DNA of 25,480 nt, from positions 1-25,480 of the forward strand of contig CAZCCC010000020.1 in assembly GCA_964497245.1 (NCBI GenBank). The letters run 5' to 3'. The DNA comes from CAZCCC01 sp964497245. GTDB lineage: Bacteria > Patescibacteriota > Patescibacteriia > Buchananbacterales > UBA6539. Below, one piece after another: positions 1 to 6,352 of this stretch. The translations under genes were made by a program, and so were the position numbers. The notes beneath the pieces were generated by a model, which saw only the letters and a list, made by a program, of their open reading frames with translations, was not told the origin of the DNA and made no database searches. How positions within the stretch are numbered: the stretch's first letter is position 1; each line of letters begins with the position of its first letter.

Positions 1-48
1 TTTAATGAACTAATTAATAACGCTGTTGCGTTAGATTCTGGAAACTAA
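1..48 (+). CDS. C-terminal tail of an upstream gene (partial)
   Basis: The first 48 bases read in frame 1 as 15 codons ending FNELINNAVALDSGN and a TAA stop. The frame is open to the window edge and ends 41 bases before the ABC transporter substrate-binding gene on the same strand. It is probably the end of the preceding gene and may belong to the same transcription unit. Too little is present to name a product. The hairpin AACGC-TGTT-GCGTT lies inside this tail. Confidence 0.45.
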   Translation, partial: FNELINNAVALDSGN

Positions 49-89
49 GTAATTAAATTAAATAATAATTAATCTAAAACCTAAAAATT

Positions 90-974
90 ATGAAAAAAAA
101 TTGGTTAATAATTTTGGGAGTGGTGGTATTAACTGTAGTCGTCAGTTTAATAACTACAAAGTTAATTTCCCCATCCAAAAATATAGACGTTAATACCAAA
201 GCAAACGTCTATGATAATGTACTTAAATCTGGTATAATTCGAGCTTGCTATGTGGTTTACCCACCTGCTTCAATAAAAGATCTTAACACAGGAGAAATGT
301 CAGGTGTATTTGTTGAAACACTAGATAAAGCAGCAGAAAACATGGGATTAAAAGTAAATTGGAATGCCGAAGTAGGCTGGGGTGAAATGATTGAGGCTTT
401 AAATACAAACAGATGCGATATTATAGGATCTCCTGCTTGGAGTAATTCTACTCGTGGTAGAAGTGCAGAGTTTGCTCAACCAATTTACTATAGTGCCATA
501 AATGCATATGTCAGAGCTGATGATAATAGATTTAACGACAATATAAAAATTGCAAATAATAAAAATTATATGTTAGCCACAGTTGATGGCGAAACATCAC
601 AATTAATTGCATCTAGACAATTTCCAGATGCTCAAACACTAGAATTACCACAATCAACAGATGTTTCACAAATGCTTCTAAACGTTGCGAGTGGAAAGGC
701 AGATATGGCGTTTCTTGAACCAACGGTTGCTAATGAGTATATGAAAAATAACCCCGGAAAAATAAAAAATGTTTCTATTGACAAACCGGTAGTTATTTAT
801 GGAAACGTAATGATGATAAAAAAAGGAGAATTTATGTTTAAAACCGCAATAGACAATGCAATTATAGAATTGCTTAATAATGGTTATATTGACGATTTAA
901 TCGATCGGTATGAAGTAGATTATCCAGGTGGATTTTATCGAGTAGCTACACCATATGTAGTACCAACAAAATAA
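90..974 (+). CDS. ABC transporter substrate-binding protein, polar amino acid (SBP_bac_3) type
   Basis: This 294-aa protein has one N-terminal hydrophobic segment (about residues 5-27) without a lipobox cysteine, so it is probably membrane-anchored or secreted. The rest, about 38-280, has the pattern of family 3 periplasmic binding proteins: a start resembling 'LKSGIIRACYVVYPPAS', then GVFVETLDKAAENMGLKV, a 'W..MIEALNTNRCDII' segment, and a C-terminal 'AIDNAIIELLNNGYIDDLIDRY' helix. Such proteins capture amino acids or similar small polar solutes and pass them to a permease. The permease and ATPase genes follow at once on the same strand, which supports the call. The ATG has no clear SD. The substrate cannot be deduced from sequence alone. 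Confidence 0.85.
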   Translation: MKKNWLIILGVVVLTVVVSLITTKLISPSKNIDVNTKANVYDNVLKSGIIRACYVVYPPASIKDLNTGEMSGVFVETLDKAAENMGLKVNWNAEVGWGEMIEALNTNRCDIIGSPAWSNSTRGRSAEFAQPIYYSAINAYVRADDNRFNDNIKIANNKNYMLATVDGETSQLIASRQFPDAQTLELPQSTDVSQMLLNVASGKADMAFLEPTVANEYMKNNPGKIKNVSIDKPVVIYGNVMMIKKGEFMFKTAIDNAIIELLNNGYIDDLIDRYEVDYPGGFYRVATPYVVPTK

Positions 975-996
975 TCCGGATTAAATAAAGCAATTT

Positions 997-1662
997 ATGA
1001 CCGTATTCGACATTATTATTAAATATAGAGAAGGTCTGCTTGCAGGCCTTCTCGTTACCTTAAAACTTTCCATTATTATCTGGCTCTCAGGTATCTTGAT
1101 TGGAACAGTTTTAGGTTATTTAGGATCTAAATATCACAAAGAAGTTGGCACTCCTTCCCGTGTTATTTCTTTTATTTTATCTGGAATACCTGTTTTAATT
1201 TTACTCTTCTGGCTACATTATCCATTACAAGCAATTCTAAATATTAGCATTAATCCATTTTTTACTGCTGCATTTGCATTTTCAATTATTAATATCTTCG
1301 CAGTTGCTGATTTGGTTAGATCCGCTTTGGTAAATTTTCCGACTCAATATAGTTTAGCTGCTAAAGTTTGCGGATTATCGCAAAAGGAGACTTTTTTAAA
1401 AATTGAAATGCCTATAATACTACGTCAAATAATTCCGTCACTACTAAGCTTACAAGTTGTTATGTTGCAATTAACCTTATTCGCGAGTTTAATTTCGGTT
1501 GAAGAAATATTTAGAGTCGCTCAAAGGATAAACGCCACAATTTATAAACCAATTGAAGTCTATACTGCTTTAGCAATTTTCTTTTTAATAATTACTTTGC
1601 CCCTAAACGGCATTTCTCTTTGGCTTAAGAATAAATATACAAGAGATATTTCAGAAAACTAA
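997..1662 (+). CDS. ABC transporter permease, polar amino acid (HisM/GlnP) type
   Basis: The protein is 221 aa with about five predicted membrane helices (roughly 14-40, 52-75, 85-108, 150-172, 188-210). An EAA-type cytoplasmic loop, 'AAKVCGLSQKETFLKIEMP' followed by 'ILRQIIPSL', lies at about residues 121-150. In this family the loop docks on the ATPase. The length fits the 215-230 aa norm for the single-permease amino-acid type, which usually works as a homodimer or paired subunit. It starts 22 nt after the binding-protein gene and ends 2 nt before the ATPase ATG, so the three genes form one operon. No second permease gene is visible, suggesting a homodimer. Confidence 0.85.
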   Translation: MTVFDIIIKYREGLLAGLLVTLKLSIIIWLSGILIGTVLGYLGSKYHKEVGTPSRVISFILSGIPVLILLFWLHYPLQAILNISINPFFTAAFAFSIINIFAVADLVRSALVNFPTQYSLAAKVCGLSQKETFLKIEMPIILRQIIPSLLSLQVVMLQLTLFASLISVEEIFRVAQRINATIYKPIEVYTALAIFFLIITLPLNGISLWLKNKYTRDISEN

Positions 1663-1664
1663 TT

Positions 1665-2381
1665 ATGTTAATAGGTAAAAAAATAGTCAAAAAATATCAC
1701 GGCGAAAAGATACTAAAAAATGTTGATATTAAAATCGAGCCGGGTAAAATCACGTCTTTAATTGGTCCAAGCGGAAGTGGAAAAACAACATTACTCCGTG
1801 TTTTATCTATGATTGATTTACCTGAATCAGGAACTATCTTATTGGATAACGAAAAATATAAATTCCCACTTAAAACAAGTGAAATTATTCCGCCATGGCC
1901 AAGAGTTTCGATAGTATTCCAACAATTATTTCTTTGGCCACACCTAACACTGCGAGAAAATATTTTATTACCGTTGGGAGATAATATAGACAAAAAACAT
2001 ATTGAAGAATTGATAAAAGTTTTACAAATGAAAGAATTTATTGATCGATATCCTAACCAAGTATCAATAGGACAGCGACAAAGAGTGGCACTGGCTAGAG
2101 CGTTAGCATTAAACCCGGAATATTTACTTCTTGATGAAATAACATCCGCACTTGATGTAGAACAAGTAAATATTGTTTTAAATCATTTGCTAACCCTAAA
2201 AAATAATGGAGTTGGGATATTAATAGTGACTCACCTATTAAACTTTGCTCAGAGAGCAAGTGACAATATAATTTTTATTAATGAAGGAGAGATTATTGAA
2301 ACAGGCGGTAAAGAAATTTTAGAAAAACCAAAACATAAAAGAATTCAGGATTTTCTTTCTGTTGTTAAAGCTGCGACTTAA
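1665..2381 (+). CDS. ABC transporter ATP-binding protein, amino acid (GlnQ) type
   Basis: This 238-aa protein has the full nucleotide-binding domain: Walker A GPSGSGKTT at 34-42, Q-loop in 'VFQQLFLWPH', signature 'VSIGQRQRVALARALA', Walker B 'YLLLDEITSALD', and the switch histidine in 'IVTHLL'. It would energise import through the permease encoded 2 nt upstream. The signature reads VSIGQ instead of LSGGQ; the serine, second glycine and Q are kept, so activity is still likely. The first cassette-type recombination site begins about 107 bases after the stop. No convincing rho-independent terminator follows; the TGCCC-TTC-GGGCA hairpin at about 2457 has no T-tract on the plus strand. Confidence 0.9.
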   Translation: MLIGKKIVKKYHGEKILKNVDIKIEPGKITSLIGPSGSGKTTLLRVLSMIDLPESGTILLDNEKYKFPLKTSEIIPPWPRVSIVFQQLFLWPHLTLRENILLPLGDNIDKKHIEELIKVLQMKEFIDRYPNQVSIGQRQRVALARALALNPEYLLLDEITSALDVEQVNIVLNHLLTLKNNGVGILIVTHLLNFAQRASDNIIFINEGEIIETGGKEILEKPKHKRIQDFLSVVKAAT

Positions 2382-2487
2382 AACTATTTTATATTGAACA
2401 AAATTACTTATTCGTTCAAAAACGAAAAAATAAAATTTGTTTATTATAGAAAAGTGTGCCCTTCGGGCAAAAAGAAAAGCATACATC

Positions 2488-2592
2488 ATATAACAGCACG
2501 ATATCCGGTTCGCGCTTGGCTCCGCCAAATGCTCACCCAAATTTTCACTTCACTTCGTTCCGTGAAAACTTCAGATATCGGCGACGTTGTGT
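2488..2592 (+). other. attC-like recombination site 1 (integron cassette type)
   Basis: This 105-base imperfect palindrome has attC architecture. The left core R'' is ATATAAC (2488-2494), L'' is CGATATC (2499-2505), a variable centre of about 68 bases follows, then L' GATATCG (2574-2580) and the right core R' GTTGTGT (2586-2592). L'' and L' are perfectly complementary; the outer cores pair in part, with unequal spacers (4 and 5 bases) between them. The outer-core, inner-box and asymmetric-spacer layout is known from integron attC sites. The next gene (2609) starts 17 bases later. Confidence 0.72.
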
Positions 2593-2608
2593 GTAATTGT
2601 AATAATTT

Positions 2609-3082
2609 GTGAAAAAAATTTTTGAAGAAAAATTAATATTAGTCATAGAAATACTTTTTTTTATTGCGCCTTTTGTTATCTTACTTCCAATCGCTTTTAT
2701 TGTTATTCTTTATGTTCTCCAATCAACTATTCCAAATGCTAAGTACTCAATGTTTATAGGCGCCATCGGATTAACCGCTACATTGTCAGGTTTATCATTT
2801 GGGGCAAGCGGTACGAGTGATGACAAAAAGAAAAAGAACATTCTCTATGAGACTGGAGAAAATTTTTTTCACGCTACTATATTATTTATAGTCGCCTTAA
2901 CAATGCAATACTTATTTAGCAAAATTGGTCAACTATCAATTTATGATTCACTAAAAGCGTTTCTGCAATTACCAATGGCTATAATTATATATATTTTCTT
3001 TATGTTTGGAGTAATACTGGTAATCACATCATTGGCAGATTTACACCATTTATTTTCTACTAGTCGAAAAAAACCGATTTAA
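2609..3082 (+). CDS. small membrane protein in a putative gene cassette
   Basis: The protein is 157 aa with about four hydrophobic segments (roughly 8-33, 47-65, 88-108, 122-147). A polar stretch rich in G, S, D and K, 'GASGTSDDKKKKN', lies between the second and third. The GTG start (2609) is inferred; there is no SD, and the frame cannot extend far upstream into the attC-like site. The gene lies alone between attC-like sites 1 and 2, as expected for a single-gene cassette. I do not recognise the family. Its four-helix layout suits a small integral membrane protein, but no catalytic motif is visible. Confidence 0.6.
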   Translation: MKKIFEEKLILVIEILFFIAPFVILLPIAFIVILYVLQSTIPNAKYSMFIGAIGLTATLSGLSFGASGTSDDKKKKNILYETGENFFHATILFIVALTMQYLFSKIGQLSIYDSLKAFLQLPMAIIIYIFFMFGVILVITSLADLHHLFSTSRKKPI

Positions 3083-3096
3083 ATTATTACAACTAC

Positions 3097-3167
3097 ACAC
3101 AACACCTGCTATCTGTAAAATGAAACATCCAGCAAAGCTGGACGTCAGATAGCAGCGTACGTTGTGT
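3097..3167 (+). other. attC-like recombination site 2 (integron cassette type)
   Basis: This 71-base site is the cleanest of the set. R'' is ACACAAC (3097-3103), L'' TGCTATCTG (3107-3115), L' CAGATAGCA (3146-3154) and R' GTTGTGT (3161-3167). Both core pairs are perfectly complementary. The left spacer has 3 bases and the right 6, the strand asymmetry typical of attC. A small hairpin CCAGC-AAA-GCTGG (3129-3141) sits in the centre. The pairing of the outer arms continues outwards (TACACACAAC with GTTGTGTGTA). Confidence 0.78.
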
Positions 3168-3191
3168 GTAATTAAAATTAATAATAATAAC

Positions 3192-3461
3192 ATGAAAAAA
3201 ATTACATTCCTTCTTTTCGTAACGGCAATTATTATGAGTGGTTGTACCTACCCTAATTCATATAATACAAACTACAATGATCCAGATAGAGTTGCTTGTA
3301 GACAAGGTGGTGGAAAATGGATAGAATTTTCCAACAGCTGTCATGACACTTGTTATAGTGCTAGGAATGAAACTGGTTGCTTTCAAGCATTTTCCGAAGG
3401 TTGTAGTTGTGGTGAAAATAAATGTTGGAACCGTGAGACTAAAAAGTGTGAACTTAATTAA
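3192..3461 (+). CDS. small Cys-rich lipoprotein in a putative gene cassette
   Basis: From the ATG at 3192 the protein is 89 aa. A longer reading from GTG 3162 would start inside the attC-like site and is unlikely. The N-terminus 'MKKITFLLFVTAIIMSGC' is a lipoprotein signal peptide with lipobox IMSGC, so the mature protein should be lipid-anchored outside the cytoplasmic membrane. The mature part carries nine further cysteines, including CHDTC, GCSCGENKCW and a final KKC, with 'GGKWIEFSNSC', suggesting a disulfide-stabilised fold. I do not recognise a named family. The gene is alone between attC-like sites 2 and 3. Confidence 0.72.
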   Translation: MKKITFLLFVTAIIMSGCTYPNSYNTNYNDPDRVACRQGGGKWIEFSNSCHDTCYSARNETGCFQAFSEGCSCGENKCWNRETKKCELN

Positions 3462-3471
3462 TCTTAACTAC

Positions 3472-3612
3472 ACACAACACGTTTTATAAGGCTCGCCCAT
3501 AACTCAAGATATTCAGCTCGCGGACATTGCTCGTTTGCTTACGTGGTGGACTCCGTCCCGATTATACCATGACGCAAACTTCGCAACGTCTTATAAACCG
3601 ATAACGTTAGGC
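3472..3612 (+). other. attC-like recombination site 3 (integron cassette type)
   Basis: This 141-base site has R'' ACACAAC (3472-3478), L'' around GTTTTATAAG (3481-3490), a long centre, L' CTTATAAACC (3590-3599) and R' GTTAGGC (3606-3612). The right core is a classical GTTRRRY sequence. R'' does not match R' but is perfectly complementary to the GTTGTGT at the start of the lipoprotein cassette (3161). That is expected if R'' travels with its cassette and the bases after the cut belong to the next cassette. Confidence 0.7.
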
Positions 3613-3679
3613 GCAATAACAACAATTTTTAATTTCTCCTTCAGGGCAATTAAGCGGGATAAATTTTTAAGAAAGCCGT

Positions 3680-4141
3680 ATGAAAATTCGTTTAGCAAAA
3701 GATAAAGATTGTGCAGCAATCGCTCGTCTTCACCGACAAACAATTCGTAATGTAAATTCTAAAGATTATACAAAAGAGCAAATTCGTGCTTGGTCGGCTC
3801 GAACCAATGCAAATCGTTTTCGTAATAGTGCTGATAAATGTAAAATGTGGGTTGCTATAGAAGATGATAAAGTAGCCGGTTTTTGTAATCACGGACTTGA
3901 TGGAGAATTTTGGGGTCTTTACGTCCACAAAGATTATATTGGTAAAGGCATTGGTTCTCGCCTTATGCAAACAGCAGAAGACTCGCTAAAAAAATTGGGA
4001 TTCAAAAAAGTTAGTCTTAAGGCTAGTATCACTGCGAAAGAATTTTACAAAAAACAAGGATATAAAGTAATAAAAAAAGATTTACACCTTGTTAATGATA
4101 ATGAATTGGAAATCTTTGTTATGACCAAAATATTTTCTTAA
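3680..4141 (+). CDS. GNAT-family N-acetyltransferase in a putative gene cassette
   Basis: This 153-aa protein covers a full GNAT domain: 'MKIRLAKDKDCAAIARLHRQ' at the N-terminus, a central 'MWVAIEDDKVAGFCNH' strand, the acetyl-CoA pyrophosphate loop in 'YVHKDYIGKGIGSRLM' (about 81-96), and the C-terminal 'AKEFYKKQGYKVIKK' motif. The family transfers an acetyl group from acetyl-CoA to an amine; the substrate is not evident. Acetyltransferases are common integron cargo, which fits the position between attC-like sites 3 and 4. The ATG has only a weak purine-rich stretch upstream (aagaaag). Confidence 0.88.
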   Translation: MKIRLAKDKDCAAIARLHRQTIRNVNSKDYTKEQIRAWSARTNANRFRNSADKCKMWVAIEDDKVAGFCNHGLDGEFWGLYVHKDYIGKGIGSRLMQTAEDSLKKLGFKKVSLKASITAKEFYKKQGYKVIKKDLHLVNDNELEIFVMTKIFS

Positions 4142-4156
4142 AAATTTAATTAAACT

Positions 4157-4211
4157 ACACATAAAAGCTACTATCCAACATTAAAACGTCAGATACTCGC
4201 GCACGTTGTCA
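4157..4211 (+). other. attC-like site 4 (degenerate)
   Basis: Right after the acetyltransferase gene comes AACTACACA, the same lead-in seen before sites 2 and 3. A left arm with TACTATC (4169-4175) follows, then a short centre and a right arm GATACTCG (4192-4199) ending in ACGTTGTCA (4203-4211). The inner boxes pair with one or two mismatches. The left core has decayed to ACACATAA and does not pair with the start of its own cassette (TTAGGC). Probably an eroded attC. Confidence 0.45.
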
Positions 4212-4224
4212 GCCATTTATTTTT

Positions 4225-4254
4225 AAAAAAACCAGTCCAAATTTGAAGGACTGG
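4225..4254 (-). terminator. rho-independent terminator of the 4279-4602 gene
   Basis: On the minus strand CCAGTCC and GGACTGG (7 bp, 9-base loop) are followed by a T7 run. It lies 24 bases past the minus-strand stop at 4279. Confidence 0.75.
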
Positions 4255-4278
4255 AGAGCGTTGTTGGTATCCGACCAA

Positions 4279-4602
4279 TTATCTGCAACGCGCCGCTGCT
4301 GCTGCCATCATATTAAACGCCGAACCGGTTGCCAGATTTTCATCACTTACATCTTCACGAAGTGATGGATCAGATTGAATAATCTGATCAATTTTATTTG
4401 CCAATTCTATGATACTGGCGGAAGCAACGCTAAATTCGACATAACCAACATTCGGCTCTGGCATCTGTTGTTCCGCATTGGCACAGATTTCCAAAAATGT
4501 ATTGATAGGGTCCAAAAATGGGTCAGAAAATCTAATACTCCTGGTTAATTTTTTTAAATTCTTGTAGACATCCCATGCGGCCGCTTGCAGACAATTCAGC
4601 AT
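4279..4602 (-). CDS. hypothetical protein, 107 aa
   Basis: The protein is mostly helical by composition. It has 'LKKLTRSIRFSDPFLDPINT' near the N-terminus, a middle 'VEFSVASASIIELANKIDQI', and an Ala-rich C-terminus ending AAAAARCR. No family is recognised, and no signal peptide or membrane segment is seen. The ATG at 4602 is the first after an in-frame TAA but has no SD and sits in one arm of a hairpin (4599-4627). A strong SD lies farther upstream, in front of a short ORF in another frame (4656-4691), so the start is uncertain and the 5' end may be frameshifted. It has its own terminator and runs opposite to the flanking plus-strand genes. Confidence 0.5.
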   Translation of the reverse strand: MLNCLQAAAWDVYKNLKKLTRSIRFSDPFLDPINTFLEICANAEQQMPEPNVGYVEFSVASASIIELANKIDQIIQSDPSLREDVSDENLATGSAFNMMAAAAARCR

Positions 4603-4627
4603 CGTGATAAATTAAATACGACGATGC
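4599..4627 (-). promoter_or_regulatory. hairpin over the start codon of the 4279-4602 gene
   Basis: GCATCGT and ACGATGC (7 bp, 15-base loop) flank the start; the ATG is inside one arm. It could hide the start codon in the mRNA. A weak plus-strand terminator (followed by TTTTCTC) is an alternative. Confidence 0.35.
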
Positions 4628-4655
4628 TTTTCTCAAAACGTCAAATAACACCAAA

Positions 4656-4691
4656 TTAATCTGGCAAAAAATGATTCTGATTTTTCTTCAT
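4656..4691 (-). CDS. possible 11-aa leader ORF upstream of the 4279-4602 gene
   Basis: It reads MKKNQNHFLPD and stops at TAA. The minus-strand SD AAGGAG (4698-4703) lies 6 bases before the ATG, the best translation signal here, while the larger ORF 53 bases downstream has none. It is either a leader peptide that controls the downstream gene together with the start-codon hairpin, or the true 5' end of a gene broken by a frameshift. The two ORFs are in different frames. A TTGACA box lies further upstream (minus strand, 4763-4768). Confidence 0.35.
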   Translation of the reverse strand: MKKNQNHFLPD

Positions 4692-4799
4692 GACACTCTC
4701 CTTATTGTTGTAAACTTTATACCAGACAGAACAATACTATTTCTTATCATTTTTTTTACAAATGTCAATAACGAAACAAAATTTACATAAAAATTCACC

Positions 4800-4855
4800 T
4801 ACTAACGTACCTTTTAGACGCAATTAGAATTACACCTAAAACACAAACGTTGTCC
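4800..4855 (+). other. candidate attC-like site 5 (weak)
   Basis: Left core TACTAAC (4800-4806) and box TTTTAG (4811-4816) face box CTAAAA (4836-4841) and right core GTTGTCC (4849-4855). The inner boxes are perfectly complementary (6 bp); the cores pair in part, and the right spacer is longer than the left, as in sites 1 and 2. The site lies 83 bases before the next plus-strand gene. Confidence 0.35.
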
Positions 4856-4858
4856 ACC

Positions 4859-4889
4859 ATCCCGTCAAAACAAGGTTGAAATACGGGAT
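4859..4889. repeat. inverted repeat upstream of the 4938 gene
   Basis: ATCCCGT (4859-4865) and ACGGGAT (4883-4889) form a perfect 7-bp inverted repeat with a 17-base spacer, 48 bases before the GTG start. It could be an operator or an mRNA leader hairpin; no function is shown. Confidence 0.35.
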
Positions 4890-4937
4890 ATGAGACTATG
4901 AGAAATAACTCATTATATATAAAAGGAGGATTACGTT

Positions 4938-5279
4938 GTGAAAGACAAAATTACAGTCGGTCAGTTCATTGACGAACTCAGGGAAACGAATATTTTCGAA
5001 ATACTCATTTTTCTTCATGTATGGGAAGAAACGGAGCCAATATTTCATGGAAAAAATTATCGCTTAAGGCCTGTAACAAAAGACTTTATTGATTATTTGC
5101 TCAATGAGATAGAACTCTGCACGATGTTTTTACTGAATGGCTCAAGGGATAAACCAAAAATATTCGAGTTAACTTTGGCTTCAATGAATAAGGTCTTGGA
5201 GATGGTAAACACCATGGCCAACAAATACGTTGTAATGGGCCAAGCTCCACAAATCCTGGTGGGGGCTGATACTCTTTAG
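4938..5279 (+). CDS. hypothetical protein, 113 aa
   Basis: The GTG start at 4938 is fixed by a consensus SD AGGAGG (4924-4929) 8 bases upstream, one of the strongest in the window. The protein is soluble by composition. It begins 'MKDKITVGQFIDELRETNIF', has a helical middle ('DFIDYLLNEIELCTMFLLNG') and a helix 'LASMNKVLEMVNTMANKYV'. I do not recognise a family. The gene has its own terminator, whose stem overlaps the stop codon, so it is monocistronic. It follows a weak attC-like site and may be cassette cargo. Confidence 0.62.
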   Translation: MKDKITVGQFIDELRETNIFEILIFLHVWEETEPIFHGKNYRLRPVTKDFIDYLLNEIELCTMFLLNGSRDKPKIFELTLASMNKVLEMVNTMANKYVVMGQAPQILVGADTL

Positions 5280-5291
5280 CCCCTTTTTTTT
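5262..5291 (+). terminator. rho-independent terminator overlapping the stop codon
   Basis: GGGGCT (5262-5267) and AGCCCC (5278-5283) are followed by eight T. The TAG stop (5277-5279) overlaps the right arm of the stem, so a ribosome finishing translation would cover the hairpin. Confidence 0.8.
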
Positions 5292-5464
5292 ACCTTTACT
5301 AGTGAGCAAATAAAACTTATTTCTCTTCGTTTAAATTTCACCAATTTATGATATAATGATATAGGTATCGGCGAAACTTCTCATACACGCAAACGTTATA
5401 TTCAATTCAGTTTTACCCCATTCAATTTCATAACATTTAATAACTGTAATTGATAAATTTTTTT

Positions 5465-5800
5465 ATGCCATCTGAAATTGCTTTGAAAACTATTTTCTTT
5501 GTTCTTGTAATTCTTGCAGCAGTACTTGAAGCATCGGCAGATGTCATTTTAAAAAAATGGGCGATTGATGGAAAACAGTTTTTCTTCATATTTGGTTTAA
5601 TAGTATATTTTGTAGCAACTGTAATTTGGGCATTTTCTCTCAAATATCAATTTTTATCAAAAGCGATTTCTATAATAACCATTCTTAACTTGATTATTGT
5701 TGTTCTTGTTGGGTTACTATATTTCAAAGAAGATTTATCAATGATTAATAAGGTTGGAATTGTTACTGGAATATTAAGCGTAATCTTAATTCAATATTAA
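5465..5800 (+). CDS. SMR-like small multidrug/EamA-type transporter
   Basis: From ATG 5465 the protein is 111 aa, the usual size for small multidrug resistance proteins, with four membrane helices (about 8-27, 39-57, 63-84, 92-110). Helix 1 holds 'AAVLEASADVILKKWA', matching the SMR pattern with the membrane glutamate (E22) that binds proton and substrate in EmrE. The C-terminal 'LLYFKEDLSMINKVGIVTGI' also fits the SMR/EamA fold. A TTG start at 5450 would add five residues, but ATG is preferred. It would work as a dimer exporting cations or metabolites, or as a half-EamA unit. It is alone between two weak attC-like signals (ACGTTATAT at about 5392, and 5795-5844). Confidence 0.75.
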   Translation: MPSEIALKTIFFVLVILAAVLEASADVILKKWAIDGKQFFFIFGLIVYFVATVIWAFSLKYQFLSKAISIITILNLIIVVLVGLLYFKEDLSMINKVGIVTGILSVILIQY

Positions 5801-5844
5801 CAAGACAAAACTGCACTCTGGAATTTCTCTTCCCAACGTTGCAC
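5795..5844 (+). other. candidate attC-like site at the 3' end of the SMR gene (weak)
   Basis: R'' TATTAAC (5795-5801) overlaps the SMR stop codon. L'' AAGACAAA (5802-5809) pairs at 7 of 8 bases with L' TTTCTCTT (5824-5831), then CCCAAC and R' GTTGCAC (5838-5844). The left core almost matches the complement of the presumed 5' end of the SMR cassette (GTTATATTC at about 5394). The 194-bp direct repeat begins inside this site. Confidence 0.3.
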
Positions 5845-6015
5845 TAAATTTTTATCCTTCGGAGAATATAACAAGGATATGGATGATGCTGCCAAAAAAT
5901 CAGGCGAGCTTACAACTCAGTGGCTTGAAGCAATGCGTAAATCACAAGAAGAATAGAATAAGGATTAGAGAATGAGAAATAAAAAACATTTCTCTTCGTC
6001 CAAATTTCACTTTTT
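5822..6015 (+). repeat. 194-bp direct repeat, copy A
   Basis: By eye this is identical to 7724-7917 over 194 bases. It holds a short open frame ending 'DDAAKKSGELTTQWLEAMRK' SQEE-TAG, an internal TATCCTT...AAGGATA inverted repeat, and near its end the motif TTTCTCTTCGTCCAAATTTC, which also occurs in variant form near 5320. The coding-like tail looks like a leftover of a gene end: in copy A it continues without interruption from the SMR stop codon, in copy B it is preceded by unrelated sequence. Confidence 0.9.
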
Positions 6016-6027
6016 AAAAATTTTCCT

Positions 6028-6058
6028 AAAAAAAGAGACCCTGCAACAATACAAGGTC
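6028..6058 (-). terminator. rho-independent terminator of the 6094-6276 gene
   Basis: On the minus strand GACCTTG and CAGGGTC pair over 7 bp (one G-U) with an 8-base loop, then TCT and a T7 run. It sits 36 bases past the stop of the small minus-strand gene. Confidence 0.7.
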
Positions 6059-6093
6059 AGCCGAAGGATCACTCTAAATCACGGACGGTTGAT

Positions 6094-6276
6094 TTATGCT
6101 CCGGTATCCACCGGATTACAAGCCGAACCGTCAAACCACAGAAAAGCGTAACGAAGGAACCTTCCGTCTTTCATTTCGACGCCAAAATGGTCTTCCTCAA
6201 CAACTTCGCATTGAAAGGTGCCGTCGTTAATTGGAGGAAAGCCAAGTTCCTCAACCAACCGATGTATCACTATCAT
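6094..6276 (-). CDS. hypothetical protein, 60 aa
   Basis: A 60-aa acidic protein beginning 'MIVIHRLVEELGFPPINDGT' with a middle part 'FGVEMKDGRFLRYAFLWFDG' that looks like a small beta fold. No family is recognised. The terminator just downstream and coherent composition support a real gene. No strong SD is seen before the ATG. It faces the antiporter gene divergently across 76 AT-rich bases, which must hold both promoters. It lies inside the segment bracketed by the two 194-bp repeats. Confidence 0.55.
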   Translation of the reverse strand: MIVIHRLVEELGFPPINDGTFQCEVVEEDHFGVEMKDGRFLRYAFLWFDGSACNPVDTGA

Positions 6277-6352
6277 CTAAATTTTTTCCAAAACGAAAAG
6301 TTGCGAGCTGAATTTAATAAGTTTTATATAATAATATCTCTTTAATCAAATT

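Noticed and set aside
2394..2612. Open frame of 72 codons on the plus strand
   Set aside because: Most of it lies in attC-like site 1, and it has no SD and no family-like sequence. The palindrome explains the open frame better.
5360..5400. attC-like right end (ACGTTATAT) before the SMR gene
   Set aside because: No left arm pairs convincingly with it; I kept it only as context for the weaker sites.
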